Positions 22,869 to 30,605 of a stretch of DNA of 48,054 nucleotides are shown here, piece after piece. This DNA is from an uncultured Acetatifactor sp. (lineage in GTDB: Bacteria; Bacillota; Clostridia; Lachnospirales; Lachnospiraceae). The notes beneath the pieces were generated by a model. That model ran no database searches and was not told the origin of the DNA. It saw only the letters and a program-made list of their open reading frames with translations. Made by a program: the position numbers and the translations under genes. The stretch lies in contig CAKRUB010000025.1 of assembly GCA_934402375.1 (NCBI GenBank), positions 1-48,054 on the forward strand. The letters are read 5' to 3'. The stretch's first letter is position 1. Every line of letters starts with the position of its first letter.

Positions 22869-24933
22869 ACACCAGCCTCGTAAAGCACGCCTGCAAACTC
22901 CCATCCTTATACCCCTGACAATCCCTCTCCATCATCAGCTTCAGCCCCGTATAAATACACTCCAGCGTCACCGGACTCTGCAGGATCGCCGCCGTAAACA
23001 TCGCCTGCTGCGCGACATACTTGATACTGCTGCCCGTAAATTCATGCTCCCTTGCCAGCTGATCAAAATCCACATCCGCCGCAATCTCGACCCCATCCGG
23101 AAACGCCAGCCGCCAGAGCCGGCTTCTCGTCTCAGCATCCGGCGCCGGAAGATTTATGGAATAAGTAATCCTCCTCCGGAATGCCTCATCAAAGAAATTA
23201 CTGTGGTTCGTGGCAAGCACCATAATCCCCTCATACTGCTCCATCAGCTGTAGCAGAAAGGACACCTCGTTGTTCGCATATTTGTCCGTGGACTTCGACA
23301 CCTCCGTCCTCTTTGCGAAAAGCGAATCCGCCTCGTCAAAGAACAGGATCGCATTGGTATTCTTTGCCGTCTCAAACAGCTCCCCCAGCTTTTTCTCCGT
23401 CTCACCGATATATTTATCCATGATCTTCGAGGAATCCACCCGGAACAGCGTCAGTCCGACTTCCCTTGCAATCACCTGCGCCGTCATGGTCTTTCCGGTT
23501 CCGGGCGGCCCGTACAGCAGAATGCTGATACCGCGCCCATAGGGCATTTTCTTTCCGAAGCCCATTCCCTCCATGACAAGATACCTGTTCCGAATCGCCG
23601 AGATGGCAAACTCCAAAATCCTCGTCTGCTGCCCCGGCAGCTGTAAATCCTCCATCGTAAATCCGGTGACAAGAGGCGCCGCCAGACCCCTTAATTTCCT
23701 TCCGGCATCCTCCATCAGCTCACTGACAATCACTTCCCTTGCCTCGTCGTAGGTCACCGCCGCCTCGTTCTTTCCGAAGCGGGCTCTGAGCATCCTCACC
23801 ATCCGCTCAATTTCACCCGCCGACAGCCTGTAAAGATTTGCCAGCTCCGACCCGTGACCGCAGAGCTCCCTGCACTGATACCTTCCGGCAAAATACTCCC
23901 AGAAGTGCATCTGCTCTTCCCTCGTGGCTCCCGGAAGCTCAGCCTCCATCGGCCAGACCCCCGCCGGGTAGCTTATCCGCTGCGGTGCCTCCGTCATCAC
24001 GCACACCACCGGAATGTATTCTGTCAAAAGCCTCAGAAAATACCCCAGTATCTCCGGCTCCAGCTTCTCTGGAAGCTGCCGCAGTCCCACATACTTTTCC
24101 CGTAATACACAATAAGAGATAATCTCCCTGAAATCCCTCCGCGCACTCCTTCTCTCCAACAGAAACCCGAGGGACACAGCAACAAATTCCGTCTGGTCGC
24201 CGAGCTTTTTCAGAAGGAAGCTCTTTCCCGCTCCCTCCACGCCGGACAGCTGCAAAACCCCTCTGCCTCTTTCGCTGCGGATTCTCTCAAGATAGTCCCT
24301 GCACTGCCCGCACAGCGCCTCATGCTGGAGCAGCGGCTCCTCAACCGGCTTAAGGCACACCGCTATGCCGTTCAGCCCATGGATGCCGCAGTCCTGCTCC
24401 AGCAGGAAATCCAGTGCCGTCTTTTTAAGCCTCACCGGTCGCTGCAGCATCCGCTCCGCCTGTTCTTCCTCCCAATCCTGAAAGAGAAGCACATTCAACC
24501 TGTGATTAGGATTCAACAGCGCATATTCCGCCTCTGTATTCTCCCTGGTAAGTCTCTGAAACAACAGGAAGACATCCTCCAGCGTCAATTCCTCCTCAGA
24601 GAAACCCTCCTCTTTCAGTTCTGCCGCAAAGTCTGCGTCGAGCTGCCTGATCAGGGCAACCCAGATCAGAAATTCTTCAAACCGGTTCAAGGACAGCGTC
24701 TTCCTCATGCTGACATAAGGAAGCTCCCAGCCGCGCTTCGCCGTCTCTGCACAGCGGCTTTCCCAATAGCGGAACAATTCCTCTATAGCCTGACCGTCAC
24801 CGCTCTCCTCAGGCGCCTGCTCCAGCCAGTAGATCAGTATCCTCCGTATCTGCCCAAGCAGCTCCTCCGTCGAGGCAAAAGCACGATTCTGTTGTTGTTT
24901 GTCCAGATAGAGTTCTATATTAGACCTGCTCAT
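22867..24933 (-). CDS. AAA+ ATPase of contractile injection systems (Pvc15-like), 688 aa
   Basis: A 688-residue AAA+ protein. The N-terminal region is helical and ends in a first P-loop GVEGAGKS (231-238). The C-terminal AAA+ module has GPPGTGKT (475-482), LFFDEAD (530-536), LATNHSN sensor-1 and an EAFRRR arginine-finger region. Pvc15/Afp15-type ATPases are conserved in eCIS loci and are thought to act in assembly or cargo loading inside the producer. It lies 14 bp after a second, related ATPase gene and immediately before the accessory gene block, consistent with a cargo-handling role. Both P-loops look intact here. Confidence 0.92.
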   Translation of the reverse strand: MSRSNIELYLDKQQQNRAFASTEELLGQIRRILIYWLEQAPEESGDGQAIEELFRYWESRCAETAKRGWELPYVSMRKTLSLNRFEEFLIWVALIRQLDADFAAELKEEGFSEEELTLEDVFLLFQRLTRENTEAEYALLNPNHRLNVLLFQDWEEEQAERMLQRPVRLKKTALDFLLEQDCGIHGLNGIAVCLKPVEEPLLQHEALCGQCRDYLERIRSERGRGVLQLSGVEGAGKSFLLKKLGDQTEFVAVSLGFLLERRSARRDFREIISYCVLREKYVGLRQLPEKLEPEILGYFLRLLTEYIPVVCVMTEAPQRISYPAGVWPMEAELPGATREEQMHFWEYFAGRYQCRELCGHGSELANLYRLSAGEIERMVRMLRARFGKNEAAVTYDEAREVIVSELMEDAGRKLRGLAAPLVTGFTMEDLQLPGQQTRILEFAISAIRNRYLVMEGMGFGKKMPYGRGISILLYGPPGTGKTMTAQVIAREVGLTLFRVDSSKIMDKYIGETEKKLGELFETAKNTNAILFFDEADSLFAKRTEVSKSTDKYANNEVSFLLQLMEQYEGIMVLATNHSNFFDEAFRRRITYSINLPAPDAETRSRLWRLAFPDGVEIAADVDFDQLAREHEFTGSSIKYVAQQAMFTAAILQSPVTLECIYTGLKLMMERDCQGYKDGSLQACFTRLV

Positions 24934-24947
24934 CCCTTATGCCTCTC

Positions 24948-27275
24948 TCATCCTCCCAGCTCCATGCCGAATACCTCTTCCGCGTAGGGCTCAAAATCCG
25001 ATCTCGTGAAGACCTTTCCGGTCTTGACATACTCGTAGCGGATTGCCTGAAGATAATGCTTCATGCGCACTTCCTTTCCGTCGCCGTCCGCCGCCGCCAG
25101 AAACGCCGCGTTGAGAATACAGTTCTTGATATTACCACCCGCGAACTCAAATTTCTCTGCAAGAAAGCGGATGTCCACGTCCTCTGCAAGCGGGGTGTCC
25201 TTCGGGATCGTCGTCCGCCACAGCATCTCTCTGGTGTCCGCATTCGGGAACTGGAATTCCACAATGTATTTCATACGCCGGAAGAACGCAGGGTCAATGT
25301 TATGCTTGTAGTTGGTCGCCAGAACGGAAACTCCGTCATATGCCTCGACCTCCTGCAAAAGCAGCGCAGTCTTATTATTGTTGGACGCCTGATTACTTCC
25401 GCCATCGTCGGAACGCTTCGCAAACAGCGTATCACATTCATCGAAAAAGAGTACGACATTACACTTCTTCGCCTCTCGGAAAATCATGGAGATGGATTTC
25501 TCCGTCTCACCCACATACTTATCGATGACCTTTGAGAGGTCAACGCGGTAAAGCTCAAGATTGAGTTCATGTGCGATTACCTGCGCACACATGGATTTAC
25601 CGGTACCGGGCGCTCCGAACAGCAGCACGGACAAGCCGCGGCCATAGGGATATTTCTTTGTATAATGCCAGTTGTCGTAGACCTGCTTTCGGAAATTCAT
25701 CTGGTCGATCGCATGCTCCAGCGTCTCCCTCTGATCCCGGTTCATGACAATATCTTCAAAGCCGAAATTCGCCTTTACCTTGGTCGCCTTCTGCGTCAGC
25801 TCCGAGCTCATCTGGTTATTACAGCCCTGGAAAAGCGTCGCACGCGGAATCAGAATGTCCTTGTTCATCGTCGCAAGACTTCTCGCGTTCGCCAGCGCCG
25901 CCTTGATCTTGCCCGGTGTAAACAGGAACTTCGTCGCCATCTCCAGCAGATCAATGTCATCGCCCAGTGCGTAATCCTTCGCAAACAACCGCCAGCATTC
26001 CTCTCTCTCCTGTGTCGTGGGCGTCGGAATTTCCAGCTCTGTGAACTCCTCCTTCGTGATGTCGCGCATCGGCATCTTTTCCTTGCTCAGCGCATAGACT
26101 AACAGCCCCTTGCTCACCAGCTTTGCGAAGGCGAGATCCATGTAGCCCAGAAACTTATCCTTCTCCTCCTCGTGGAAGGTAAGCTCATCAAGACAGCAGC
26201 AGGAATTGGTCAGAATGCACTCCCTCGTAACCGCCCACAATGCCTTCTCGACAAAGGCGAAATCGTAGACAAAGAGCTTTTTGCAGTTGACGGAGATTGC
26301 CCCCATCCCATTCTTTTTGCAGAACTGCTTGATGAAAAATTTCCGTCCGCTCCCCTCGTCCCCGAAAAAGGAGAAGATTCGCACACCCTCACGGTAGGAG
26401 ATCTCCATGGCATCAAGCTGCCCTTGATTCGCCATGATGGGATCAAGCTCCTTATCGTCCGTGAGCATCTTGAAAAAACGAATGTAGTTCTCATCCAGCT
26501 GCATCGGATGCTTACCGAACAGAAAATCAATGATCCTCTTATCGGGTGTAACGACTGTAGAGAACGGCATACTTCCGTTTACCCTGAGATCGAGGATCGG
26601 CTGCAGCTGCTCCAGTCCGACCGACATATCTCCATAAGCGCCTGTGATGGAAAACTGATTTCCGTAGTACAGTCTCGCAGCGGATTCGATTGTCGGTGCG
26701 GGCAGACTGCCGTTCTCGTTAATGACCTGAAACACTCCCGCATAGTCCGTCTGTGTGGATGCGAGAATACCGCAGGCAAAGCAGAAGGTGGTAAAATGCT
26801 CAAATTCCATCTTTTTACAGAGGGCGTAGAACGGAAGCGCTGTCCCTGCCTCCAGCGTCTTCTCGGCGCGCGCCTCGATAAACGCCATCATCTCCTCGCA
26901 GTCAGGCTCCCTGACGCTATGGTTCTCTCCCGACGCGGCAGTTCCCATCTCTGCGGCATAATCCCCCAGCAGAGCCATCAGCTCGTCACCCAGCTCCGCA
27001 ACCGGTTCCTGTCCGTTCTCCTCATCCTCACTGTCCTCAGCGGTCTCCGTGGAAAAAATATGTATCTTCTCCTGACACATGGTATGGGCAATCTCCAGAT
27101 CTGGGTAGAGTACATTTTTGTATCCACCCTGCCCTGACGCAAACAGCCCCTTCATCTCCTCAAGGTACTGATCCATCCGGCTGTTGACACAGGCAAACAG
27201 ATAGTCCATATACTCCGGATATCCGCTGAACGGCTCCCCCTCCAGTTCGCTGTTAAACTTGTCATAGATATTCAC
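24948..27275 (-). CDS. AAA+ ATPase of contractile injection systems (Pvc15-like), 775 aa
   Basis: A 775-residue paralogue of the ATPase at 22867. The C-terminal module has GAPGTGKS (554-561), LFFDECD (609-615), LATNYKH and DPAFFRRM. The N-terminal module is degenerate: GDEGSGRKF at 305-313 has Arg-Lys instead of Gly-Lys-Ser/Thr, so only the second module should hydrolyse ATP. An acidic linker lies near residues 78-96 (ETAEDSEDEENGQEP). The two ATPases may form a mixed ring, one with and one without an active first module. It follows the 73-residue gene by 28 bp. Confidence 0.92.
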   Translation of the reverse strand: MNIYDKFNSELEGEPFSGYPEYMDYLFACVNSRMDQYLEEMKGLFASGQGGYKNVLYPDLEIAHTMCQEKIHIFSTETAEDSEDEENGQEPVAELGDELMALLGDYAAEMGTAASGENHSVREPDCEEMMAFIEARAEKTLEAGTALPFYALCKKMEFEHFTTFCFACGILASTQTDYAGVFQVINENGSLPAPTIESAARLYYGNQFSITGAYGDMSVGLEQLQPILDLRVNGSMPFSTVVTPDKRIIDFLFGKHPMQLDENYIRFFKMLTDDKELDPIMANQGQLDAMEISYREGVRIFSFFGDEGSGRKFFIKQFCKKNGMGAISVNCKKLFVYDFAFVEKALWAVTRECILTNSCCCLDELTFHEEEKDKFLGYMDLAFAKLVSKGLLVYALSKEKMPMRDITKEEFTELEIPTPTTQEREECWRLFAKDYALGDDIDLLEMATKFLFTPGKIKAALANARSLATMNKDILIPRATLFQGCNNQMSSELTQKATKVKANFGFEDIVMNRDQRETLEHAIDQMNFRKQVYDNWHYTKKYPYGRGLSVLLFGAPGTGKSMCAQVIAHELNLELYRVDLSKVIDKYVGETEKSISMIFREAKKCNVVLFFDECDTLFAKRSDDGGSNQASNNNKTALLLQEVEAYDGVSVLATNYKHNIDPAFFRRMKYIVEFQFPNADTREMLWRTTIPKDTPLAEDVDIRFLAEKFEFAGGNIKNCILNAAFLAAADGDGKEVRMKHYLQAIRYEYVKTGKVFTRSDFEPYAEEVFGMELGG

Positions 27276-27303
27276 GCTGTCTCCTCCTTGCCTGCCGTCT
27301 GCT

Positions 27304-27525
27304 TCACTGCCTCTCCTCTACCCGGAACACTGCCGTCCGGTCAAAGATGCTTTTCTCCGTGTTAATCCCCTCAAAGGTCTTTCCCTGAAAAACTCCCTGC
27401 TCTTCATTCAGGGAAGTCTCTCTCTTACGGCTCAGATAGGTAAGTGTCTCTTCTTCCTCCACCGTCCGGTTTCCGCTCCTGTTCTTCCTTATCTGCTGCT
27501 GGGCAAGCCTATCATTCAGTCTCAT
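27304..27525 (-). CDS. Small charged hypothetical protein (73 aa)
   Basis: A short protein, MRLNDRLAQQQIRKNRSGNR..., with an acidic EEEETL stretch, then NEEQGVFQGKTFEGINTEKS and a charged end. No family was recognised. The longer frame up to 27621 runs through inverted repeats and lacks a ribosome-binding site; ATG at 27525 has AGGAGG only 3 bases away, so spacing is tight. It sits between the SH3 protein gene and the 775-residue ATPase. Confidence 0.6.
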   Translation of the reverse strand: MRLNDRLAQQQIRKNRSGNRTVEEEETLTYLSRKRETSLNEEQGVFQGKTFEGINTEKSIFDRTAVFRVEERQ

Positions 27526-27540
27526 AAACCTCCTCATTTC

Positions 27541-27623
27541 TGCGCACGCTTTTTGCGCATAGCGAGTTTGTGTCAAGTGCACGCAGACACAAACTCGTGA
27601 TTGAAAAATCTTATTTTTCAATC
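27541..27623 (-). other. Three consecutive hairpins between the SH3 gene and the 73-aa gene
   Basis: In plus-strand coordinates: TGCGCA arms at 27541-27546 and 27554-27559; perfect 12-bp arms CGAGTTTGTGTC (27563-27574) and GACACAAACTCG (27586-27597); perfect 10-bp arms GATTGAAAAA (27599-27608) and TTTTTCAATC (27614-27623). No U-tract follows on the minus strand, so these are not classical terminators. They could stabilise or process the long mRNA between the regulatory and ATPase blocks. Confidence 0.7.
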
Positions 27624-27651
27624 TTCTCTCCTTATCCGAAAAGCCATGCGG

Positions 27652-28200
27652 TCAGTCTCTGTATTCCGCAGGAAAATCTTCCTCCGAAATCTCCTCCAGC
27701 TCAATATACCGGTTGTTGACATAGCCGCTCTTTTTCCCGGTAGTTACCAGAGACCATTCGTCGCCGTATTCCAGAACATATCCCGTCTGCTCCGGCATCA
27801 GTCTGCCCAGAATCTTTCCATTCATGTCCGGAACCTTTCTGAGATTCAGCGAAGAAATATCCCCTCGCACGGTAAATGCATAGTAGACGCTTCCCTGCTG
27901 CTCTGTCCCTTGCTGCTCTGTCCCTTGCTGCTCTGTCCCTTGCTGCTCTGTTTCTGTCTCCGGCTGCACAGACTCTGCCTCCTGCTCAGGCTCTTCCTCC
28001 GGTTTTTCTTCCTTTGCTTCTAACGACGGTTCTTCCGGCTTTTCTGTCGTCTGCGGCTGCGATTCCCTGTCCTGATTCACATAGACGGGCGCCGGTCCGT
28101 TTTCCTGTCCGTCACGGTACTGCCTGACGACACAGGCGGCAACACCGCTGACAAGAAAGAATACCATCACCGCAATGATAAGTCCCTTTTCCTTTTTCAT
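27652..28200 (-). CDS. Membrane-anchored SH3-domain protein with EQQGT repeats
   Basis: A 182-residue protein. An N-terminal hydrophobic segment (GLIIAVMVFFLVSGVAAC) may be a membrane anchor or, given VAAC, a lipoprotein signal. A long Glu/Pro/Gln-rich linker ends in four tandem EQQGT units, encoded by a 15-bp repeat near 27897-27955. The C-terminal 75 residues are a bacterial SH3-type domain (SSLNLRKVPDMNGKILGRL, EYGDEWSLVTTGKKSGYVNNRYIEL). Such domains bind peptidoglycan or surface polymers. It follows the kinase-like gene, so it may connect the injection system or its regulators with the cell wall. Repeat number is likely to vary between strains. Confidence 0.85.
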   Translation of the reverse strand: MKKEKGLIIAVMVFFLVSGVAACVVRQYRDGQENGPAPVYVNQDRESQPQTTEKPEEPSLEAKEEKPEEEPEQEAESVQPETETEQQGTEQQGTEQQGTEQQGSVYYAFTVRGDISSLNLRKVPDMNGKILGRLMPEQTGYVLEYGDEWSLVTTGKKSGYVNNRYIELEEISEEDFPAEYRD

Positions 28201-28245
28201 CTGTCACACTCCCCATGCTTCAAATCTGTCAGAATCTCCGTTGCT

Positions 28246-29145
28246 TTAGTCGGTCGGCAGCTGCACATAGATTCCCATGCCCTTTCCGACGTTGCTCTTC
28301 GCATAGATCGTGCCGCCGTAGTATTCCACGATTGCCTTCGCCTGTGTCAGACCGAGCCCGTTTCCGCTGATCCGGTTGGAGCCCTGATAATTAAGTTCAA
28401 AGATATGCGCCGTTTCCTTTTCCGAAAGTCCATTTCCGTTATCCTTGAGTACAATGAAAATATCGTCTCCGAGGTTTGAGATCGTGATGACAAGAATGCC
28501 CGCCCGATTCATGTATTTAATGGAATTGTCGATAATGTTGCGGAACATGATCCGCAGCCTTGAGGCATCCGCCCTGACAAGGATCTTTTCGTCGGGTGCC
28601 GAAATGCGGATATCAAGATGCACCTTCTCCGCAAAGGGCTTCAGCTCCTGCACCGTATCTCTGGCGATCTGGATGATGTCGATCGTCTCATTCTGCTGCG
28701 CTCCCTCTCCGGCAGGCGGCAGAAAATTCGAGAGAAGCTCCTTTTCCCGCTCCTTAGACTGGCTTCTGCCTTCCTCTGCCTTCGAGAGTGCCTCGCTCAG
28801 TTCCTCCTGTCTGGCAAGCAGCTTCTGCTGCCCGACAATCGCCTCTTCCTTCGCGGTAGTCGCCTCTTCCATGGCCTTCGCGTAGCGCGCCTTTTCAGCG
28901 GTGAGCTCACGGATTCTTCCGTCAAGCTCCTTGCTCTTGTCTTCTGCATCCTTGAGCTGTCTGCGGGTCTTTTCCAGCGTCTCCGGGTCTGCCGCATCCG
29001 CCAGAAGTGCAAACGCCAGCATCAGCACCGCGTACAGAATGACCGTGATCATCATGAACATGCTGTTATCGGACAAAAATCCATAGAGTATACATGCATA
29101 GCAGATGACCGCTACCAGTAAAATGATTTTTTTCTTCGTTGACAT
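28246..29145 (-). CDS. Membrane sensor ATPase of the histidine-kinase fold, no H-box seen
   Basis: A 299-residue protein from the ATG at 29145 (GGGAG upstream). Two membrane segments lie near residues 7-24 and 29-50, followed by a coiled coil of about 90 residues and then a HATPase_c domain: N box NIIDNSIKYMN, G1 DNGNGLSEKE, G2 GNGLGLTQAKAIVEYYGG. Between the coiled coil and the ATPase (LPPAGEGAQQNETIDIIQIARDTV, split here only for description) there is no phosphoacceptor His of the HExxT/P type. It may therefore act without autophosphorylation, or phosphorylate Ser like RsbW. It adjoins an RsbW-like gene and lies near a STAS gene. Coiled coil and membrane segments suggest envelope sensing. 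Confidence 0.85.
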   Translation of the reverse strand: MSTKKKIILLVAVICYACILYGFLSDNSMFMMITVILYAVLMLAFALLADAADPETLEKTRRQLKDAEDKSKELDGRIRELTAEKARYAKAMEEATTAKEEAIVGQQKLLARQEELSEALSKAEEGRSQSKEREKELLSNFLPPAGEGAQQNETIDIIQIARDTVQELKPFAEKVHLDIRISAPDEKILVRADASRLRIMFRNIIDNSIKYMNRAGILVITISNLGDDIFIVLKDNGNGLSEKETAHIFELNYQGSNRISGNGLGLTQAKAIVEYYGGTIYAKSNVGKGMGIYVQLPTD

Positions 29146-29158
29146 ATCTGCTCCCTTC

Positions 29159-29575
29159 TTACTCCGCAAGACGCTTTTCGATGGACAGTACATTCCATCC
29201 GTCCCGATACTCATATTCCATCTTATCCATCGTATTCTTGATCAGAAAAATTCCCAGTCCGCCGATCTCCCGTTCCTCGGCAGGCAGTGTAATATCGGGA
29301 TCTTTATGCTCCAGTGGGTTGTATGGTATGCCTCGATCCCGGAAAGTCATGTGAAACCGCTCCGGGTTCTGCAGAACCTTCATCGTGAGGACTGCCTCCC
29401 CCGGTGCGCCGCCGTAGGCATAATGTGCTATATTGACAAACAGTTCCTCCGCCGCCATAACGATCTGCATCTGTGTCTTCTCATCACAGGAGGTCTGTTC
29501 CAGCATCAGTTCTACCTGCTCCAGCACCGTCCCCATATTCTCATCACATGCGGACAGCTTTAACTCTTTTTCCAC
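29159..29575 (-). CDS. RsbW-like serine kinase / anti-sigma-type ATPase
   Basis: A 138-residue HATPase_c_2 protein with AAEELFVNIAHYAY (N box), FRDRGIPYNPLE (G1) and REIGGLGIFLIKNTMDKMEY (G2). Such proteins phosphorylate STAS partners and sequester sigma factors or other targets. The GTG at 29575 has an AGGA site; ATG at 29599 has none. A STAS protein is encoded two genes upstream, giving a possible partner-switching pair. No sigma factor gene is in the window, so the regulated target is elsewhere or is not a sigma factor. Confidence 0.88.
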   Translation of the reverse strand: MEKELKLSACDENMGTVLEQVELMLEQTSCDEKTQMQIVMAAEELFVNIAHYAYGGAPGEAVLTMKVLQNPERFHMTFRDRGIPYNPLEHKDPDITLPAEEREIGGLGIFLIKNTMDKMEYEYRDGWNVLSIEKRLAE

Positions 29576-29639
29576 GACATTCCTTTCCTTTCTGCCCATC
29601 GGTATTCAAAGGCAAACATCCAATTACTTCCCGCTGCAA

Positions 29640-30278
29640 TCAGGAAAGCTCTATTCTGCGGCAGGCAAGCCCCTCCGCCGCCTCCATGTCATGCGTCACC
29701 GCAATGACAGTCGTTCCCTGTCTGTGAACCAGCTCCAGAAATTTCATAATCTCCCTCGAGGACTCCGGGTCAAGGTTTCCCGTCGGCTCGTCTGCCAGAA
29801 GATACCTCGGATAATTCATCATTGCTCTGGCCAGACAAACCTTCTGCTGCTGTCCGCCTGACATCTCGCCCGGATAGCGCTTATACAGCTCTGTAATTCC
29901 GAACAGCGAGAACAGTGAACAGATCATCTGGTCAGTATCCCTGCTTCTTCCCCCTGCCACCAGCCGTGCCAGCTTCACATTCTCATAGGCGTTCCTGTCG
30001 GGGATCAGACGGTAATCCTGAAACACGACTCCGAGCTTCCGGCGATAGGCGGGGAGCTGTCTTCTCTTCAGCAGCGCCAGATCCTGCCCATCGACGAGCA
30101 CCTGCCCTGCCAAGGGCATGATCTCCCGCAGCAGCAGTCTGACAAAGGTGCTCTTCCCTACACCGCTCTCTCCTGTCACCAGAACGAATTCCCCGTCCTC
30201 TATGGTCTCATTCAGACGTGTAAACACCAGCTCCTCTTCCGGCTGGTATCCGGCAGAGACATCCACAAATCGGATCAT
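29640..30278 (-). CDS. Orphan FtsE-like ABC ATPase
   Basis: A 212-residue ABC ATPase. Visible motifs are GESGVGKST (Walker A), GVVFQDYRLIPDRNAYENV (Q-loop region, FtsE-like), MSGGQQQKVCLARAMM (signature), LLADEPTGNLD (Walker B and D-loop) and AVTHDM (H-loop). FtsE pairs with the membrane protein FtsX to control peptidoglycan hydrolases; no FtsX-like permease is encoded nearby. The neighbours are STAS and RsbW-like genes. It may borrow a chromosomal FtsX or work with the membrane proteins downstream, for example to open the wall for particle release. That role is inference. Confidence 0.9.
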   Translation of the reverse strand: MIRFVDVSAGYQPEEELVFTRLNETIEDGEFVLVTGESGVGKSTFVRLLLREIMPLAGQVLVDGQDLALLKRRQLPAYRRKLGVVFQDYRLIPDRNAYENVKLARLVAGGRSRDTDQMICSLFSLFGITELYKRYPGEMSGGQQQKVCLARAMMNYPRYLLADEPTGNLDPESSREIMKFLELVHRQGTTVIAVTHDMEAAEGLACRRIELS

Positions 30279-30290
30279 CGCTGCTCACCG

Positions 30291-30590
30291 CTACTCAATC
30301 TGCAATATGTCGCTGAACCCTGACATCTCGAGCACACTCATGACCGCTTCGCAGACATGAACCATCACCATGCTTCCACCCTTCGACATGGCTGTCTTCT
30401 GTCCAATCAGCAGGGCTCTTAAGCCCGCGCTGGATACATAGCTTACCTCCTCAAAATCCAGAACCACCTTGCTTCCCTTCTGGAACGCCGTCAGGATTGC
30501 CTGCTGCAGCTGCGGGCTTGTGGTGGTGTCTACTCTCCCCTCAATCTTAATCTGAATCGTGCTGTCATTTCTTGTCTCTGTAAGCTTCAT
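30291..30590 (-). CDS. STAS-domain anti-anti-sigma protein
   Basis: A 99-residue STAS protein of the RsbV/SpoIIAA type, with VVLDFEEVSYVSSAGLRALL, in which the Ser before AGLRALL is the usual phosphorylation site. Its partner is probably the RsbW-like kinase at 29159. It lies 15 bp after tail protein I, so it is co-transcribed with structural genes. Partner switching could control expression or activation of the injection system. Confidence 0.92.
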   Translation of the reverse strand: MKLTETRNDSTIQIKIEGRVDTTTSPQLQQAILTAFQKGSKVVLDFEEVSYVSSAGLRALLIGQKTAMSKGGSMVMVHVCEAVMSVLEMSGFSDILQIE

Positions 30591-30605
30591 TTTCTGTCTG
30601 CTCCT

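Noticed and set aside
27304..27621. Longer 105-residue version of the 73-residue protein
   Set aside because: Its first 30 residues come from the inverted repeats, and the upstream ATG has no ribosome-binding site.
28246..29145. Assignment as an ordinary two-component histidine kinase
   Set aside because: No H-box was seen and there is no response regulator gene adjacent; partner-switching genes are the neighbours.
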